A DNA stretch of 7,933 nt from Clostridiales bacterium (GTDB taxonomy: Bacteria > Bacillota > Clostridia > Lachnospirales > Lachnospiraceae). Location of the stretch: contig DYCJ01000112.1 in the NCBI GenBank assembly GCA_019418195.1, positions 1-7,933 on the forward strand. Reading direction: 5' to 3'. This document shows, one piece after another, positions 6,598 to 7,933 of the stretch. Below the pieces are notes generated by a model that was not told where the DNA came from, did not search any database, and saw nothing but the letters and a program-made list of their open reading frames with translations. The first letter of the stretch is position 1. The number at the start of each line of letters is the position of its first letter. The position numbers and the translations under genes were made by a program.

Positions 6598-7933
6598 ATG
6601 GAAAAAGAGTTCGGAAAGGATTTCAGTATGGATGCAGAGCGCATGGCCGGTCTGCTTGACAGGCATGATTTTAAACAATTGAAGGAAGAACTGGAATCCG
6701 TGCATCCTGTAGATATTGTTGATGCTTTTGAGGAGCTGGATAAAAAGCAGCGGACGCTTGTATTCCGGCTTCTGGCGAAGGAAGAGGCAGCAGAAGTATT
6801 TACGGATATGAACAGTGACATGCGCGAGGATCTGATCAATGCGCTGACGGATTCAGAGCTGGAAGAAGTCATGGACGAGATGTACGTTGACGATACAGTG
6901 GACGTCCTGGAGGAAATGCCTGCCAATGTTGTAGACCGTCTCCTGATGGCGACAGACGAAGATACGCGACAGAAGATCAATGCACTTCTCCAGTATCCTG
7001 AAGACAGTGCGGGCAGCATCATGAATATAGAGTATATCAGTCTCCGCAAAGAGATGACAGTGGCAGATGCGATCCTGAAGATCCGCCAGGTCGGCATCAA
7101 CAAGGAGACGATCTATACATGCTATGTTACAGAAAAAAAGAAACTGATCGGCATGGTAGACGTAAAGGATCTGCTCACTGCCGGTGAATCGCGTAAGATA
7201 GAAGAAATCATGGACGAGAACGTACTTTATGCTCGCACGCTGGATGACCAGGAGCATGTAGCGAACATGATCAACAAATATGGTCTCGTGGCAATTCCGA
7301 TCATCGATCACGAGGACTGTCTCGTGGGAATTGTAACTGTTGACGATGCGATGCTCGTCCTGCAGGATGAGACCACGGAAGATATGAGCATGATGGCCGG
7401 TGTCAGCCCTGATGACGACTCGTACTTTGAGACCTCTGTATTCCGGCAGGCAAAGAACAGGACTCCGTGGCTGATGATCATGATGCTTTCGTCGACTGTT
7501 TCAGGGGAGATACTCGGATACTATGAAAATGCAATGGCGGTGATGCCGGTGCTCATTACATTCATTCCCATGCTCATGGGTACAGGCGGAAACTGCGGTT
7601 CACAGATTTCCACCCTGATGATCCGCGGGCTGGCAGTGGGAGAGATTGAATTTAAAGATATTTTCAGGGTTATATTCAGGGAAATACGTGTGGCATTGAT
7701 CGTGGGTTCTCTGCTGGCAATCGTTAACGGTATCCGTATCTGTCTGATGTATGACGGGAATATTATGCTTGCACTGGCGCTGGGAATTACAATGATCGCT
7801 GTCGTCATCATGGCAAAATGTATCGGGTGCGTGCTGCCGCTGGCGGCAAAGAAGATCGGTCTTGACCCGGCAATTATGGCAGCGCCTCTGATCACTACGA
7901 TATTGGATACCTGTACGATTTTGGTGTACTTTA
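6598..7933 (+). CDS. mgtE: Magnesium transporter MgtE (C-terminus cut by the window end)
   Basis: An inner-membrane Mg2+ channel/transporter; 445 codons are visible with no stop. Order of parts: an acidic helical N domain (about residues 1-135), two CBS domains (about 140-260) that sense cytosolic Mg2+, a connecting helix, then the membrane part from about residue 290. The pore signature GTGGNCGSQ (328-336) includes N332, and D437 in ILDTCTILVYF corresponds to the Mg2+-selecting aspartate of Thermus MgtE. PEDSAGSIMN near residues 133-142 is the usual junction before the first CBS domain. By comparison with the ~450-residue family, only about ten residues are missing. The ATG at 6598 follows an imperfect site, AGGGTGG (6587-6593). 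The frame stays open further upstream but offers no better start. It is divergent from tmcAL, with no functional link visible. Confidence 0.95.
   Translation, partial: MEKEFGKDFSMDAERMAGLLDRHDFKQLKEELESVHPVDIVDAFEELDKKQRTLVFRLLAKEEAAEVFTDMNSDMREDLINALTDSELEEVMDEMYVDDTVDVLEEMPANVVDRLLMATDEDTRQKINALLQYPEDSAGSIMNIEYISLRKEMTVADAILKIRQVGINKETIYTCYVTEKKKLIGMVDVKDLLTAGESRKIEEIMDENVLYARTLDDQEHVANMINKYGLVAIPIIDHEDCLVGIVTVDDAMLVLQDETTEDMSMMAGVSPDDDSYFETSVFRQAKNRTPWLMIMMLSSTVSGEILGYYENAMAVMPVLITFIPMLMGTGGNCGSQISTLMIRGLAVGEIEFKDIFRVIFREIRVALIVGSLLAIVNGIRICLMYDGNIMLALALGITMIAVVIMAKCIGCVLPLAAKKIGLDPAIMAAPLITTILDTCTILVYF

Noticed and set aside
6564..7103. Serine-rich - strand open frame opposite mgtE
   Set aside because: The low-complexity serine-rich translation is the expected antisense of acidic MgtE N-domain codons; no start signal.

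Overview
The window looks like ordinary core-metabolism DNA from an anaerobic, low-to-middle GC Firmicute, most likely a Lachnospiraceae / Clostridium cluster XIVa gut bacterium. This rests on gene content (short ACT-type SerA behind SerC, a putative Re-type citrate synthase, a eukaryote-like NADP isocitrate dehydrogenase, TmcAL/YlbM), strong AGGAGG-type ribosome binding sites and Gram-positive style sigma-A promoters. The genus assignment is inference. I see no transposase, phage gene, tRNA, rRNA, CRISPR array or defence gene.

Layout. (1) Positions 1-1382: the tail of serC (phosphoserine aminotransferase) and the complete serA (D-3-phosphoglycerate dehydrogenase), one base apart on the + strand and closed by an intrinsic terminator; together they are the first two steps of serine synthesis. 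(2) Positions 1421-4839: a strong promoter overlapped by a palindromic operator, then three + strand genes: a DRE-TIM (HMGL-like) Claisen-condensing enzyme best called Re-citrate synthase, a GntR/FCD regulator, and NADP-dependent isocitrate dehydrogenase. With aconitase, which must lie elsewhere, the two enzymes would turn oxaloacetate and acetyl-CoA into 2-oxoglutarate, the glutamate-forming oxidative branch of the TCA cycle in anaerobes. The GntR protein is the obvious candidate to bind the operator and sense a metabolite of the branch.

(3) Positions 4840-5199: a 360-base gap between convergent genes, dominated by a 117-base imperfect inverted repeat (4964-5080) with A- and T-tracts at its ends. 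It may be a bidirectional terminator, a small repeat element, or both. (4) Positions 5200-6489, - strand: tmcAL (ylbM), the tRNA(Met) cytidine acetate ligase. (5) Positions 6490-6597: a compact divergent promoter region whose opposing -10 boxes overlap. (6) Positions 6598-7933, + strand: mgtE, a magnesium channel/transporter cut by the window end roughly ten codons before its expected stop.

The points most worth a second look are the Re-citrate synthase assignment (the family is widely misnamed), the operator over its promoter, and the large hairpin between the convergent genes. I did not find evidence for a wholly new biological system.
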